From: UBA6952 sp045562575
GTDB taxonomy: Bacteria; Chloroflexota; Dehalococcoidia; Lucifugimonadales; UBA6952
Assembly: GCA_045562575.1 (NCBI GenBank)
Contig: JBJKVQ010000001.1
Coordinates: 1 to 42,798 of the forward strand
DNA: 42,798 bases
Reading direction: 5' to 3'
Positions within the stretch are counted from its first letter, which is position 1; the number at the start of each line of letters is the position of its first letter. Of this stretch, positions 42,138-42,798 are shown piece after piece. The translations under genes and the position numbers were made by a program. The notes under the pieces were generated by a model. It worked only from the letters and a program-made list of their open reading frames with translations, did no database searches and had not been told where the DNA came from.

Positions 42138-42798
42138 ATGAGTGATACAGTTTTATTTTGGTTTAGAAACGATTTACGACTAGCAGATAATCCTGGGTTA
42201 TATGAAGCTGGTCTTTCTGGTTCAGTTCTGCCTATATATATTTTAGAAAAAAATATTGACATAGGATCTGCAAGTAAATGGTGGCTAAATTATTCTCTAC
42301 ATAAATTGAATGAAAGCTTAAAGAATAATTTATATGTTGTTTCTGGAGATTCTGAAAAATCTATTTTAGATATCTGCAAAACTTATGGAATTACACGTGT
42401 TTATTGGAATCGATCTTATGAACCATTTAGAATAGATCAAGATTCTAAAATTCAGAAACTACTAGCAAAACACAACATCTCTGCCAATACATATAATGGA
42501 TCTTTGCTTTGGGAACCTGAGAATATTACAAAGGCAGATGGAACTCCCTATAAAGTATTCACTCCATTCTATAGAAAAGGTTGTTTGCAAAGTATTATAC
42601 CTAGAGATCCAATACCAATCCCCAAAAATCTAAATCTATTTAATATAGAAAAGAAATCTAATATTGATGATTTAGGCTTATTATCCTCACAATCATGGTA
42701 TAAGAAATTCAATAAACATTGGGATATCGGTGAAGATGCTGCACGTGATAAATTCGATAATTTTTTGGATTCAGGACTTTCTGGATATAAAGAGGAAA
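42138..42798 (+). CDS. phrB: Deoxyribodipyrimidine photolyase, 3' end beyond window
   Basis: The N-terminal half (220 residues) of a DNA photolyase, which repairs UV-induced pyrimidine dimers using light and FADH2. LFWFRNDLRLADNPGL at residues 6-21 is the classic photolyase opening. The Rossmann-like antenna domain continues with VYWNRSYEPF near residue 95, then PYKVFTPFYRKG near residue 137, and the helical FAD domain begins. The reading frame is open to the window end, so the FAD-binding signature is out of view. A cryptochrome cannot be formally excluded. No ribosome site precedes the ATG. Its presence implies exposure to sunlight. Confidence 0.93.
   Translation, partial: MSDTVLFWFRNDLRLADNPGLYEAGLSGSVLPIYILEKNIDIGSASKWWLNYSLHKLNESLKNNLYVVSGDSEKSILDICKTYGITRVYWNRSYEPFRIDQDSKIQKLLAKHNISANTYNGSLLWEPENITKADGTPYKVFTPFYRKGCLQSIIPRDPIPIPKNLNLFNIEKKSNIDDLGLLSSQSWYKKFNKHWDIGEDAARDKFDNFLDSGLSGYKEE

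Noticed and set aside
42114..42140. TTGTTA / 17 bases / TATACA before the photolyase gene as a promoter
   Set aside because: The -10 box would end one base from the ATG, placing the start inside the gene. Both boxes match consensus poorly.

Overview
The window is an AT-rich (about one third G+C by eye), densely packed bacterial chromosome segment. It has no insertion sequences, no CRISPR array and no prophage. The gene content fits an oligotrophic, free-living and probably marine bacterium of the SAR202 / Dehalococcoidia (Chloroflexota) type: luciferase-like flavin monooxygenases, crotonases, an acyl-CoA synthetase, an EtfAB:menaquinone-oxidoreductase-like membrane Fe-S protein, many MFS carriers, a DUF1800/DUF1501 pair and a photolyase. 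The lineage is inferred from content, not from a phylogenetic marker. Gene spacing is very tight, and several convergent pairs overlap or nearly touch at their stops.

Layout. 1-7.5 kb: dienelactone hydrolase, BioY with an overlapping MBL hydrolase, a small membrane protein, L-2-hydroxyglutarate oxidase, two luciferase-like oxidoreductases and an MFS carrier. 7.6-13.5 kb: tRNA-Pro(GGG), a crotonase / PHP hydrolase / crotonase cluster, an acyl-CoA synthetase and a FadF/EMO-like protein, which look like acyl-CoA activation, hydration and electron delivery to quinone. 13.6-24.3 kb: transporters (two MFS, one DMT, one TauE-like) and housekeeping genes (cyclophilin, ACT-malic enzyme, AXE1-type esterase, TypA, MOSC protein, SDR), plus a 54-codon SEC-C protein. 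24.3-26.7 kb: an AT-rich stretch with a probable 54-aa gene, then oligoribonuclease divergent from a NYN-LOTUS protein, and a DUF454 protein. 26.7-29.8 kb: two tandem DHA2-type MFS paralogues with a tiny membrane protein at the end. 29.95-35.9 kb: a seven-gene co-directional run of DUF1800, DUF1501, NHL repeat protein, degenerate MNT nucleotidyltransferase, HEPN protein, crotonase and TPR lipoprotein. 35.9-42.8 kb: two MFS carriers, an acyl-CoA-dehydrogenase-fold monooxygenase, a DUF445 protein, a two-subunit MaoC-like hydratase, a small hydrophilic ORF and the start of a photolyase cut by the window end.

The best candidate for an undescribed system is the 29.95-35.9 kb run. DUF1800 and DUF1501 proteins are usually exported, yet here they lack visible signal peptides and are packed with a propeller-type NHL protein and an MNT/HEPN pair whose nucleotidyltransferase has lost its GS and DxD signature. 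Other points of interest are a crotonase with a destroyed oxyanion hole, a crotonase gene whose conserved N-terminus has no ATG/GTG/TTG, a divergent promoter built on one palindromic -10 box, and probable leaderless starts. All calls are read from the sequence alone; no database searches were run.
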